DNA of 35,475 bases, taken from assembly GCA_947174505.1 (NCBI GenBank), contig CAMWJF010000043.1:1-35475 (forward strand), in the 5' to 3' direction. The notes beneath the pieces are model-generated. The model was not told the origin of the DNA, ran no database searches, and was given only the letters and a program-made list of their open reading frames with translations. Below, piece after piece: positions 1 through 7,353 of the stretch. The number at the start of each line of letters is the position of its first letter. The stretch's first letter is position 1. A program made the position numbers and the translations under genes. The DNA comes from an uncultured Lachnospiraceae bacterium. GTDB taxonomy: Bacteria > Bacillota > Clostridia > Lachnospirales > Lachnospiraceae.

Positions 1-75
1 TTTTTTTTTCAAGCAGAAGCCGGCATACGAGATCATCGCTTGTCTCGTGGGCACGGATTTGTGTTTACGAGACAG
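1..75. other. Illumina P7/Nextera i7 adapter sequence (artefact)
   Basis: Positions 10-33 match the 24-nt Illumina P7 flow-cell sequence with one mismatch. Positions 34-41 (CATCGCTT) occupy the 8-nt i7 index slot. Positions 42-75 match the 34-nt Nextera read-2 transposase adapter with five mismatches and no indel, ending in the mosaic-end core GAGACAG. A run of nine T precedes it. The order and spacing of all three adapter parts are exact, so this is untrimmed library sequence at a contig end and not genomic DNA. Genomic sequence begins at about position 76. Confidence 0.95.
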
Positions 76-1510
76 GGGCGGGACGGACAGGAAAAAGGGC
101 AGAGCGGTGGAGAACGGGAGGGCGGAAGACGAGGGCGGGATGCCGGAGATTAGGAAGATGAAGTGGGAAGATTTCCTGTTTTTGGTGGATGTGTATCAGG
201 GCTGGCTTACGGAATTTTCCAAATTTGATTTTGATGATCTGATGATAAAATGCCTGCGCCTTTTACAGGAGGACGTGGGCTGTCTGTCAGGGTGGCAGGC
301 GCAGTTTCGTTACATTCTGGTGGATGAGTTTCAGGATATTTCACCGGTCCAGTATGAAATTATCAGGCTGCTGGCCGCGCCGGAGAACAACCTTTTTGTG
401 GTGGGGGACGACGACCAGTCCATTTACGGGTTCCGGGGTGCAAGTCCCGACAGTATGAGCCGCTTTCTTACGGATTTTGCACAGGCGAAGCAGATTCTTC
501 TGGATGTGAATTTCCGCTGTCATGGGGATATCGTGAAAGCAGCCGCAAGCGTGATTGCGGAGAATGAAAACCGCATTCCCAAAGAGATTTTTTCTGTACA
601 TGAGGACGGGACGGGGCTGCAGCTCTGTAGGGCAGAGTCGGAAGATATGCTTAGAAAAGCGGTTGTGGAAATACTGGAAAGAGAGCGTGAGGCGGGGAGA
701 CTTGCGGCGTGCGCGATGATCTGCCGGACGAATCTGGAATGCGGTTTCTGGGCGCAGACGCTGCATGAGGCGGGTATTCCTTACAACATGAAGGAGCGCC
801 CGAAAAACCGATTCAGCCATTTCGTGATTCAGGATATCTGTGCGTATCTGGCGCTGGGACAGGGAGATCATGCAAGGCGGCATTTCCTGCGTGTAATGAA
901 CCGCCCGGTCAGATATATGAAGCGGGACAGTATGCCGGAGGCAAAGGTAAACAGGGAGGCCCTGGTCGGATATTATGCCGATACGCCCCTGATACAGGAA
1001 CGGGTGAAGAAGCTTTACCGGGATATAGACAGTCTGTCCGGGAAACGGGTGCATTTACAGATTCATTACATACGGAAAGCAATCGGCTACGAGGCATTTC
1101 TGCGGGAAAAATACGGATCGGAAAAGGCGGGGGAGCTGATACGGGTCGGGGAAGAATTTGAGGCGTTTTCCAGAAAGTTCGCTTCAGTGCGCGAGATGAA
1201 AACGTATATGGAGCAGTATGCGGAGGTGATAAAAGAGCCGCAAAGAAATGCGGAAGGGCTGCAGCTTATGACCATGCATGCCTCCAAGGGGCTGGAGTTT
1301 CAGACGGTTCTCGTGCCGGAATGCAACGAGGGGAAGATTCCTTCCGACCAGTCAAAAACAGCGGCTGGGATAGAGGAAGAGAGGCGGATGTTTTACGTGG
1401 CTATGACCAGGGCGAAAGGTAAGCTCTGTCTCGTTTACCATGACAAAAAAGACGGGAAGAATGCGCCTTCCCGGTTCCTGAATCCTCTCTTATCCGTGCG
1501 TGAAATATAA
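76..1510 (+). CDS. UvrD/PcrA-family ATP-dependent DNA helicase, 5'-truncated
   Basis: This is the C-terminal three quarters of a superfamily 1A helicase, which unwinds DNA 3'-5' in repair and replication. Visible motifs in order are FDFDDLM, YILVDEFQD (motif II, Walker B), VVGDDDQSIYGFRGA (motif III), NFRC (motif IV), MTMHASKGLEF (motif V) and YVAMTRAK (motif VI). The Walker A motif (motif I) and motif Ia are missing because the contig ends in adapter. An apparent ATG at position 47 lies in the adapter and is not the real start. The protein ends soon after motif VI, so it lacks the long C-terminal tail of classic PcrA and could be a shorter UvrD-like paralogue. It converges on the DUF1292 gene. 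The family call is firm; the exact paralogue is not. Confidence 0.9.
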
Positions 1511-1514
1511 TACT

Positions 1515-1553
1515 TCCGGGGTGGCTATGCTGACTTTGCAGTGCCGCCCCGGA
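1515..1553. terminator. GC-rich hairpin between convergent genes
   Basis: The arms TCCGGGGTGGC (1515-1525) and GCCGCCCCGGA (1543-1553) form an 11-bp stem with one G-U pair and a 17-nt loop. It lies between the helicase stop (1510) and the DUF1292 stop (1563), where a shared bidirectional terminator would be expected. There is no clean T-run on the + side. On the minus side the following bases are only moderately T-rich, so factor-independent termination is uncertain. Confidence 0.4.
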
Positions 1554-1562
1554 TGCAGGAGA

Positions 1563-1910
1563 TTAGGAATTGTTTTCATTCTCCACAAGCTCGTCGAACT
1601 CGGCGGCGTCCAGAAATTCGTCAAAAGCGTCCGCAACGGCCTCGTATTCTTCATCATCCTCGATATAGCCGAGTTCCGGCTCTTCGTTGGGATCTTTCGG
1701 ATTTTCGCTGTAGCGGTAGAACCAGACCTCGCCGTCTGCATTTTCACCGGTTTCGTCGAGCGGCAGGAGAGCGATATAATCCCTGCCTGACACTGTCAGG
1801 ATCGTGACTACGGCGCAGGTGACTTGGGAACCGTCGTCAAGCTCCAGGTCTACGGTCATTTCTTCCTTATCAAGTTCTTCCTGTCTGGTGTTTTTTTCTT
1901 TTTTGTTCAT
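1563..1910 (-). CDS. DUF1292 family protein
   Basis: This is a small acidic cytosolic protein of 115 residues. The core (MTVDLELDDGSQVTCAVV, then YIALLPLD, then VWFYRYSE) resembles the DUF1292/YrzB family, whose function is unknown. The C-terminal third is almost entirely Asp/Glu/Ala. The start is placed at the ATG at 1910 because GGAGG lies 5 nt upstream. The in-frame ATG four codons earlier would overlap that ribosome binding site. The gene is convergent with the helicase and divergent from the GH13 gene. A candidate promoter is visible at 1965-1993. Family assignment rests on recalled sequence character and is fairly confident; no function is implied. Confidence 0.8.
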   Translation of the reverse strand: MNKKEKNTRQEELDKEEMTVDLELDDGSQVTCAVVTILTVSGRDYIALLPLDETGENADGEVWFYRYSENPKDPNEEPELGYIEDDEEYEAVADAFDEFLDAAEFDELVENENNS

Positions 1911-1964
1911 AATTTCCTCCATGCCGAAGCGTTAGTCTGCGTTTATGCACTGCTACCTATACCA

Positions 1965-1993
1965 ATCATAATATATACAGGCGGCTCAGGCAA
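1965..1993 (-). promoter_or_regulatory. Candidate promoter for the DUF1292 gene
   Basis: On the minus strand TTGCCT (1988-1993) and TATGAT (1965-1970) are separated by 17 nt. This fits a housekeeping sigma factor, about 55 nt before the start codon. The -35 is imperfect. Confidence 0.45.
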
Positions 1994-2024
1994 TGATAAT
2001 TTGTCCGGTGGACGTTGAATTAGA

Positions 2025-2053
2025 TTGAAAAGCTTTCTTCTATTATGTATAAT
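2025..2053 (+). promoter_or_regulatory. Sigma-A-type promoter for the GH13 gene
   Basis: TTGAAA (2025-2030) and a perfect TATAAT (2048-2053) are spaced by 17 nt. Transcription would begin near 2060, about 70 nt before the GH13 ATG, and would also serve the overlapping DUF5662 gene. Confidence 0.75.
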
Positions 2054-2129
2054 ATAAACTGACTTAAAATTGATTCCCGAAAGGAAGTGCGGCATAGAGG
2101 GAAGCTGGCTTGAATGAACGGAGGAATTG

Positions 2130-4061
2130 ATGCAGAAGACATTTCACATAGAATGCATAGACAGGACACGAATCTATCCGCTGGGCGTATCTTTCGAGGA
2201 AGAGGGATTGCGTGTTTCGGCGGTGTGCGAAGGCACAGAGGAAGTGGGAATCGTTCTCTATGACAGAAGGCACCGTGACGGCGTACGCATTCCGTTTCCG
2301 GGAAACGGCCGGGTGGGATCGGTTCGTGCCATGATGCTTTCCGGTTATCATGATAAGGCCTGCAGCTATCTTTTTTACAGAGGGGAAGAGGTATATCAGG
2401 ACCCTTTCTGCAAACGGGTCTGTAATCCTTACGGATACGGCGTGCCGAAATCTGATCTGCCCAGGTGTCAGCCTGTTGTGGAAGCATATGACTGGGGAGA
2501 TGACAGGAATATGCATATCCCTTATGAGGAGATGCTTATTTATGCCCTGCATGTGAGAGGGTTTACCAGACACCGTTCATCCGGCGTGAAGTGGAAAGGC
2601 ACTTACGCGGGTGTGGAAGAGAAAATCCCCTATATGCAGGAGCTTGGCATTAATATGGCGCTTCTCATGCCCTGCTATGAGTTTGATGAGATCATGCCAG
2701 AAAACACGGCGCAGACAATGGAACAGGCGATCCTTTCCTACAGGCAGGAGCTGCCTTCCGCTGATGGGCAGGAAAAGAAAAAGCCCCGGATCAATTATTG
2801 GGGCTACCAGCCGGGACTTTATTATGTGCCGAAGAGCGCCTACGCCCACAGCAAAGACGCGGCGGGAGAGTTTAGGGACATGGTGCGGGCTTTTCATAAG
2901 GCCGGCATCGGTGTGGCGATGCAGTTTTATTTTCCGCCGGAAATGAGGGCGGTGGAGATTCTGGATATACTGAAATACTGGGTGCTGGAGTACCACATTG
3001 ACGGATTTCATCTGATGAGCGCATCGCTGTCCATGGATCTGATCGCGGGCGAGCCGCTGCTTTCGGAGACGATGCTGCTTACGGGTGACGGCAATGGCCG
3101 CGCGGGAGACGGCAGAACGCGCAACCGGGGATTCTTAAGCGATGGCTTTTTGTATGATATGCGCCGGTTTATCAAGGGCGACGACAATATGATCAATCAG
3201 TTTCTGTTCCATCTGCGTGAAAATAAGACGGAGATCGGTATCGTCAACAGCATCGCGCGCTGGGAGGGGTTCCGGCTGGCGGATCTGGTGTCCTATGACC
3301 GCAAGCATAACGAGGATAACGGGGAAAACAATCAGGACGGTACGGATTATAACTGTAGCTGGAACTGTGGGGTGGAAGGAAAAAGCCGGAAAAAGAGTAT
3401 TCAGGAGCTTCGCCTGCGGCAGATGAAAAATGCGGTTACGATACTCCTAATGTCCCAGGGGACACCGCTTCTTTACAGCGGGGATGAGTTTGCAAATACG
3501 CAGGGAGGAAATAATAATCCTTACTGTCAGGATAATGACACGGCCTGGATCAAGTGGAACCAGACGGAGACCGGCAGAGAGCTTCTTGCCTATACGAAGT
3601 TTATGATCAGTATGCGCAAGGCGCACCGTATTCTGCACAGCAGGACGCTTCTTCGCGGAATAGACACCCTGTCCTGCGGCTTCCCGGATATTTCTTTCCA
3701 CGGGAGGGAAGCGTGGAGGCCTGATACCAGTCAGGCCAGCCGTTGTATGGGAATCATGTACTGCGGCTTCTATGCGGCGGAAGGGGAGCAGGAGGACGAG
3801 CGCTTTTTCTATATCGCGGTCAATATGCACTGGGAAGTGGACTATCTGGGACTGCCAAAACTTCCCAAAGGTAAGCTTTGGACTTATGCGGCTTCTACGG
3901 GCAAGGAGATACCCGAAATAGAGGAAACGGCAGCATCCTCACAGGAAATCTGCGTACCGGCACGCACCATTGTGCTGTGTACCACAAAGGATGTGCCTGT
4001 GGAGCCGGAAAAACCGGGCCGGAAAAAGGCGAAAAAGAATAAAGGGGATGACAGGAGCTGA
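2130..4061 (+). CDS. GH13 isoamylase/debranching-like protein, catalytic residues replaced
   Basis: A 643-residue protein with the architecture of glycogen-debranching enzymes (isoamylase/TreX/GlgX type): an N-terminal CBM48-like beta domain (about residues 10-105), a GH13 barrel, and a C-terminal beta domain. Family hallmarks include NYWGYQPGLYYVPKSAYA, DLVSYDRKHNEDNGENN and LLMSQGTPLLYSGDEF. The catalytic positions have changed. The nucleophile motif GFRFD reads GFHLM (Met296). The acid/base motif LIAE appears as LLTG (Gly319). The HD of region IV is WE (378-379), and the DVVxNH motif of region I is lost. The enzyme is therefore probably inactive as a hydrolase and may be a glucan-binding or regulatory pseudoenzyme. 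The start is the ATG with GGAGG 5 nt upstream; a TTG one codon earlier is too close. Its stop overlaps the next ATG. Confidence 0.85.
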   Translation: MQKTFHIECIDRTRIYPLGVSFEEEGLRVSAVCEGTEEVGIVLYDRRHRDGVRIPFPGNGRVGSVRAMMLSGYHDKACSYLFYRGEEVYQDPFCKRVCNPYGYGVPKSDLPRCQPVVEAYDWGDDRNMHIPYEEMLIYALHVRGFTRHRSSGVKWKGTYAGVEEKIPYMQELGINMALLMPCYEFDEIMPENTAQTMEQAILSYRQELPSADGQEKKKPRINYWGYQPGLYYVPKSAYAHSKDAAGEFRDMVRAFHKAGIGVAMQFYFPPEMRAVEILDILKYWVLEYHIDGFHLMSASLSMDLIAGEPLLSETMLLTGDGNGRAGDGRTRNRGFLSDGFLYDMRRFIKGDDNMINQFLFHLRENKTEIGIVNSIARWEGFRLADLVSYDRKHNEDNGENNQDGTDYNCSWNCGVEGKSRKKSIQELRLRQMKNAVTILLMSQGTPLLYSGDEFANTQGGNNNPYCQDNDTAWIKWNQTETGRELLAYTKFMISMRKAHRILHSRTLLRGIDTLSCGFPDISFHGREAWRPDTSQASRCMGIMYCGFYAAEGEQEDERFFYIAVNMHWEVDYLGLPKLPKGKLWTYAASTGKEIPEIEETAASSQEICVPARTIVLCTTKDVPVEPEKPGRKKAKKNKGDDRS

Positions 4062-4597
4062 TGAACAAGGCGTGGGAACACTTTAAGACAATTACACACC
4101 ATAAACTTCTGGTTATGGAAGGGTGCTTTCGTGTAGGGCTCTACAGGCAGGGGCTTCTTCACGATCTGTCAAAATACAGTCCGACGGAGTTTAAGGTGGG
4201 GGCAAAATATTATCAGGGCGACAGAAGCCCCAACAATGCGGAGCGGGAGGATATCGGTTATTCCTCCGCATGGCTTCATCACAAGGGCCGGAACAAACAC
4301 CACTATGAGTATTGGATCGATTACAGCGCGAAAGAGATTGAGGGAGGCATGGCGCCCGCGCCGATGCCTGTGCGCTATGTGGTAGAGATGTTCATGGACC
4401 GGGTGGCGGCCTGCAAAGTTTACCATGGGGACGCGTACAGAGATCAGGATCCGCTGGCTTATTATGAGTCCTCCAGGACGCCCCCTCCGCTTCACAAAAA
4501 GACGAAGCGTATGCTGGAATTTTTGCTGCATATGCTGGCGGAGCAGGGGGAGGAAAAAACCTTCCGCTATATACGCAAAAAAATCTTAAAGCAGTAA
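4061..4597 (+). CDS. DUF5662 family protein
   Basis: A 178-residue soluble protein resembling the DUF5662 family, of unknown function. It is rich in histidine and charged clusters: LLHDLSKYSP near residue 32, HHKGRNKHHYEYW near residue 73, and a later CKVYHGDAY. The paired His/Asp motifs recall metal-binding HD-like helical proteins, but that is inference only. The start codon overlaps the GH13 stop in the string TGATG, with GGAG a few bases upstream. The two genes are therefore likely translationally coupled and share the promoter at 2025-2053. Confidence 0.8.
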   Translation: MNKAWEHFKTITHHKLLVMEGCFRVGLYRQGLLHDLSKYSPTEFKVGAKYYQGDRSPNNAEREDIGYSSAWLHHKGRNKHHYEYWIDYSAKEIEGGMAPAPMPVRYVVEMFMDRVAACKVYHGDAYRDQDPLAYYESSRTPPPLHKKTKRMLEFLLHMLAEQGEEKTFRYIRKKILKQ

Positions 4598-4602
4598 CCG
4601 CC

Positions 4603-4640
4603 CTTTTTCTCTCGCATAGGATATGGTATGAGAGAAAAAG
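4603..4640 (+). promoter_or_regulatory. Hairpin overlapping the SD region of the Cys-rich gene
   Basis: CTTTTTCTCTC (4603-4613) is perfectly complementary to GAGAGAAAAAG (4630-4640). The 3' arm runs into the AAAAAGGAG ribosome binding site of the gene starting at 4654. There is no T-run after the stem, so it is a poor terminator. It could weaken or gate translation. Confidence 0.35.
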
Positions 4641-4653
4641 GAGATGAAACGCT

Positions 4654-4893
4654 ATGAATTGTTGTTGGCTTATACTTCTGTTACTTTTCAGCGGCGGGAA
4701 CAATGGCCGGAACGGCTGTGGCTGTGAGGAACCCGCAAGGCCGAATCCGCCTTGTGCAAGACCCGAGCCGCCCTGCGGCAGACAGGAACCGGAACCCTGC
4801 CCCTGCGAGGATTCCCGTTTTGAGCCTCGCTTCGAGCAGAGACCTTTCAGCGGAAACGGTTCTACCTGCGGGTGTGAGGGAGAATGTAACTGA
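4654..4893 (+). CDS. Small Cys/Pro-rich putative membrane or secreted protein
   Basis: A 79-residue protein. A short hydrophobic N-terminus (MNCCWLILLLLF) is followed by a low-complexity tail rich in Cys, Pro, Glu, Arg and Gly with CxC motifs (CGC, CPC, CGC). It has about ten cysteines. Short proteins of this style are common as hypothetical proteins in Lachnospiraceae. I recognise no function; metal binding or a cell-envelope role would be guesses. AAAAAGGAG lies 10 nt before the ATG. A rho-independent terminator follows the stop, so it appears to be a separate short unit. Confidence 0.7.
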   Translation: MNCCWLILLLLFSGGNNGRNGCGCEEPARPNPPCARPEPPCGRQEPEPCPCEDSRFEPRFEQRPFSGNGSTCGCEGECN

Positions 4894-4916
4894 AAGTAAA
4901 ATCTGTCGAAGGTTGG

Positions 4917-4942
4917 AAGGGATCGCGTCAGCGGTCCCTTTT
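4917..4942 (+). terminator. Rho-independent terminator
   Basis: The stem AAGGGATCGC/GCGGTCCCTT (one G-U pair) with loop GTCA is followed by TT. It lies 24 nt after the Cys-rich gene and before the trpS promoter, insulating trpS from upstream transcription. Confidence 0.75.
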
Positions 4943-4981
4943 GAGTCTGCTTATCGCGCAGGAGAGTGTCCTGACGTTTTC

Positions 4982-5010
4982 TTGACGGAAACAGGGCGCG
5001 GTGATATATT
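4982..5010 (+). promoter_or_regulatory. Promoter of trpS
   Basis: TTGACG (4982-4987), a 17-nt spacer and TATATT (5005-5010) form a near-consensus promoter. The implied leader is only about 20 nt, too short for a T-box riboswitch. Confidence 0.75.
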
Positions 5011-5035
5011 ATTTAAATATGGGAGGAAGATGACT

Positions 5036-6040
5036 ATGTTAGATGGAAATAAGGTACTATTCAGCGGTATGCAGGCAACCGGAAACCTGACATTAGGAAA
5101 TTATCTTGGGGCGCTGAAAAACTGGGTGACACTCTGCGATGAATATCAGTGCTTTTATTCGGTGGTGGATCTGCATTCCATTACCGTAAGGCAGGATCCG
5201 GCGGAACTTAGGAAGCGGGCGCGGAACCTCCTTACGCTCTATATTGCGGCGGGAATTGATCCTGAGAAAAACTGTCTTTATTACCAGTCCCATGTGCCAG
5301 GACACGCTGAGCTGGCCTGGATATTGAATTGTTTTACTTATATGGGAGAGTTAAACCGTATGACCCAGTTTAAGGACAAGGCGGCGAAGCATGCGGATAA
5401 CATCAATGCCGGGCTTTTTACTTATCCTGTGCTGATGGCGGCGGATATCCTGCTTTATCAGGCGGACGTGGTGCCTGTGGGGAAGGACCAGCTACAGCAT
5501 CTGGAGATAACAAGGGATATTGCCCAGCGTTTTAATGCCATTTACGGCGATGTATTTACGGTTCCCGAGCCTTATATCGGAAAGGCGGGGGCCAAGATTA
5601 TGAGCCTCCAGAACCCGGAGAAGAAGATGTCAAAGTCGGATGAAAACCCGAACGGCAGTATTTATCTGATGGATGATCCTGACACGATTATCCGCAAGTT
5701 CAAACGCGCGGTGACAGATTCGGAGGCGGCTGTCCGTTACAGGGAGGAGCAGCCGGGTATCCGGAATCTGATCGACATTTACTGCGCCTGCACGGGAAAG
5801 ACCCCAGAGGAGACGGAGAGGGAATTTGACGGCAGGGGCTACGGCGACTTTAAAATGGCTGTGGGCGAGTCTGTGGTGGCTGTTTTGAAGCCTCTGCAGG
5901 AAAGATACGAGGCGCTTGGAAAGAATAAGGATTACATCGATAAGGTGATTAAGGAGAACGGGGAGAAAGCGGCGTACTTTGCCAACAAGACCTTGCGCAA
6001 GGTGCAGAAAAAGGTGGGTTTCCCGGAGCGGGTCCGCTGA
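5036..6040 (+). CDS. trpS: Tryptophan--tRNA ligase
   Basis: A class I aminoacyl-tRNA synthetase that charges tRNA-Trp, with about 334 residues, typical for bacterial TrpRS. The N-terminus FSGMQATGNLTLGNYLGAL carries the HIGH-equivalent motif as TLGN, which is usual in Bacillota. Further along are VPVGKDQLQHLEITRDIAQRF and the KMSKS loop KKMSKSDEN. The start chosen is the ATG 9 nt after GGAGG (5022-5026). The in-frame ATG at 5030 lies only 3 nt from it. A longer open frame back to 4703 crosses the upstream gene, terminator and promoter and is not real. It has its own promoter and no T-box. Confidence 0.95.
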   Translation: MLDGNKVLFSGMQATGNLTLGNYLGALKNWVTLCDEYQCFYSVVDLHSITVRQDPAELRKRARNLLTLYIAAGIDPEKNCLYYQSHVPGHAELAWILNCFTYMGELNRMTQFKDKAAKHADNINAGLFTYPVLMAADILLYQADVVPVGKDQLQHLEITRDIAQRFNAIYGDVFTVPEPYIGKAGAKIMSLQNPEKKMSKSDENPNGSIYLMDDPDTIIRKFKRAVTDSEAAVRYREEQPGIRNLIDIYCACTGKTPEETEREFDGRGYGDFKMAVGESVVAVLKPLQERYEALGKNKDYIDKVIKENGEKAAYFANKTLRKVQKKVGFPERVR

Positions 6041-6091
6041 CACACAGGACGAAAACAAATCCAACAGGCTAAGAGGGCCGGAAGGGAAAGG

Positions 6092-6111
6092 TTGAAAATT
6101 AAAATTTTCAA
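6092..6111. repeat. AT-rich inverted repeat
   Basis: TTGAAAATT (6092-6100) and AATTTTCAA (6103-6111) form a perfect 9-bp inverted repeat separated by AA, about 50 nt after trpS and 78 nt before the next gene. It could be a weak terminator stem or a protein-binding site. No T-run follows. Confidence 0.4.
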
Positions 6112-6188
6112 TCACGAGATTTGTGTCTGCGCATTGCTTGCCACAAACTCGGTTATGCGCAAAAAGCAGCGCAGAAATGAGGTGAAAT

Positions 6189-7340
6189 ATGGATAATCAA
6201 TATAACCAGCAGTCAAATACAGACCCTTATCAGCAGGGCAGCTCCTACCAGCAGGAGAACCCTTATCAGCAGGGCAGCTCTTACCAGCAGGGGAACCCTT
6301 ATCAGCAGGGCAGTTCCTACCAGCAGGAGAACCCCTACCAGCAGAGAAATCCCTATCAACAGGGGAACCCTTATCAGCAGGGAAATCCCTACCAGCAGGG
6401 GAACCCCTATCAGCAGGGTAGTTTCTACCAGCAGGGGAATCCTTACCAACAGGGAAATTATAATCAACAGGGCAATCCTTATGGGAACAATGATTATGGA
6501 AATTACAGCGGTAATGTGGAACCACAGAAAGCGCCCAATATCTTTCAGCAGTTTGCCTTTTCCTTCGTGCCGACTCTGTACGACCGTCTGACGAAGGTAA
6601 AGGTCGGGAGTATGATCGGGTTCGTGACGCTTCTGGTGCTGGTGGCTACGCTGCTTTCGTTTGCATCGACCATGTCTGCCTTTTCGTCCATAGACATGAA
6701 AGAACTGGCGGCGGGGCTGCCGGAATTCAGGCTGGCAGACGGGCGGCTGTATATGGAGGAGGACTTCCTGTTTGATGAAGGCAGCGTGTTTGTGTACATG
6801 ACGGAGGATATCGACAGTTTTTCCTATGACGACGCCGATGCGATAGCAGATGAAGGCTATCAGGGTGTGATGCTGGTAGGACGGGAACGCATTTCCATCC
6901 TGCAGAACGGGGAATACCAGCAGCTTGACTTCAGCGATTTAGGGGACAGTTTAGAACTGAGCAGGGAGTGGATTGCAAATGAACTTGCGCCGATTATCAC
7001 GGTTATTCTTGTAGTGGGATATATCATTATCTTTTTGTGGAGAATTCTCTGGTATTTCCTGTGTGCGGCGGTTTATCTGCTGTTTGCCATGGTTATTGCT
7101 TCTGTCATGGGCAAACGGATACCGGGAGAGGCGCTGTTCCGGACAGCGGTATACGCGAAGGTGCTGATGTTTGTAGTCGTGACCTTCCTTGACCTGATAC
7201 CTTTTGCGGTGATAGATATCTCTGTGCCGCTTCTGCTCAGAGCAGCCATAACGACCGTGTTCATGGGCTTCGCGATAGCAAAACTGCCGGACAACCGGCC
7301 GATCCCCGCGCCCATGTCTATGGGGCAGGGATGGCGGTGA
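6189..7340 (+). CDS. DUF1189-like membrane protein with YQQGNP-repeat N-terminus
   Basis: A 383-residue protein. Residues 1-115 are a low-complexity cytosolic region built from about fourteen six-residue units of the form PYQQGN. From residue 116 a membrane domain begins (FQQFAFSFVPTLYDRLTKVK). It has one transmembrane helix near 137-157, an acidic extracytoplasmic part of about 100 residues, and three or four C-terminal helices (about 265-370). The membrane part resembles the DUF1189 family, whose function is unknown. The ATG follows GAGGTG. It is separated from trpS by 148 nt and nearly touches the convergent phosphatase gene. A Gln/Tyr/Asn-rich N-terminus of this kind is prion-like in composition; its role is not known. 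Confidence 0.75.
   Translation: MDNQYNQQSNTDPYQQGSSYQQENPYQQGSSYQQGNPYQQGSSYQQENPYQQRNPYQQGNPYQQGNPYQQGNPYQQGSFYQQGNPYQQGNYNQQGNPYGNNDYGNYSGNVEPQKAPNIFQQFAFSFVPTLYDRLTKVKVGSMIGFVTLLVLVATLLSFASTMSAFSSIDMKELAAGLPEFRLADGRLYMEEDFLFDEGSVFVYMTEDIDSFSYDDADAIADEGYQGVMLVGRERISILQNGEYQQLDFSDLGDSLELSREWIANELAPIITVILVVGYIIIFLWRILWYFLCAAVYLLFAMVIASVMGKRIPGEALFRTAVYAKVLMFVVVTFLDLIPFAVIDISVPLLLRAAITTVFMGFAIAKLPDNRPIPAPMSMGQGWR
6225..6476 (+). repeat. 18-bp tandem repeats coding PYQQGN units
   Basis: About fourteen imperfect 18-bp units, with a 36-bp higher-order alternation (PYQQGS-SYQQEN) in the first half and nearly pure PYQQGN in the second. The unit length keeps the frame, so copy number can vary by slippage without breaking the gene. 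Confidence 0.85.
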
Positions 7341-7353
7341 CTGTATTTCCCGC

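Noticed and set aside
341..1054. Minus-strand open frame inside the helicase gene
   Set aside because: It is a shadow of the helicase codon pattern, with no RBS and no recognisable domain.
4894..5035. T-box riboswitch for trpS
   Set aside because: The promoter at 4982-5010 leaves a leader of only about 20 nt. The stem at 4917-4942 belongs to the preceding gene's terminator, and no T-box consensus was seen.
4703..5035. N-terminal extension of TrpS in the long open frame
   Set aside because: It crosses the Cys-rich gene in another frame, a terminator and a promoter. TrpRS homology begins at about 5036 with a good RBS.
5060..5100. TLGN instead of HIGH in TrpS as an active-site defect
   Set aside because: TLGN at this site is common in Bacillota TrpRS, including Bacillus subtilis, so it is not unusual.
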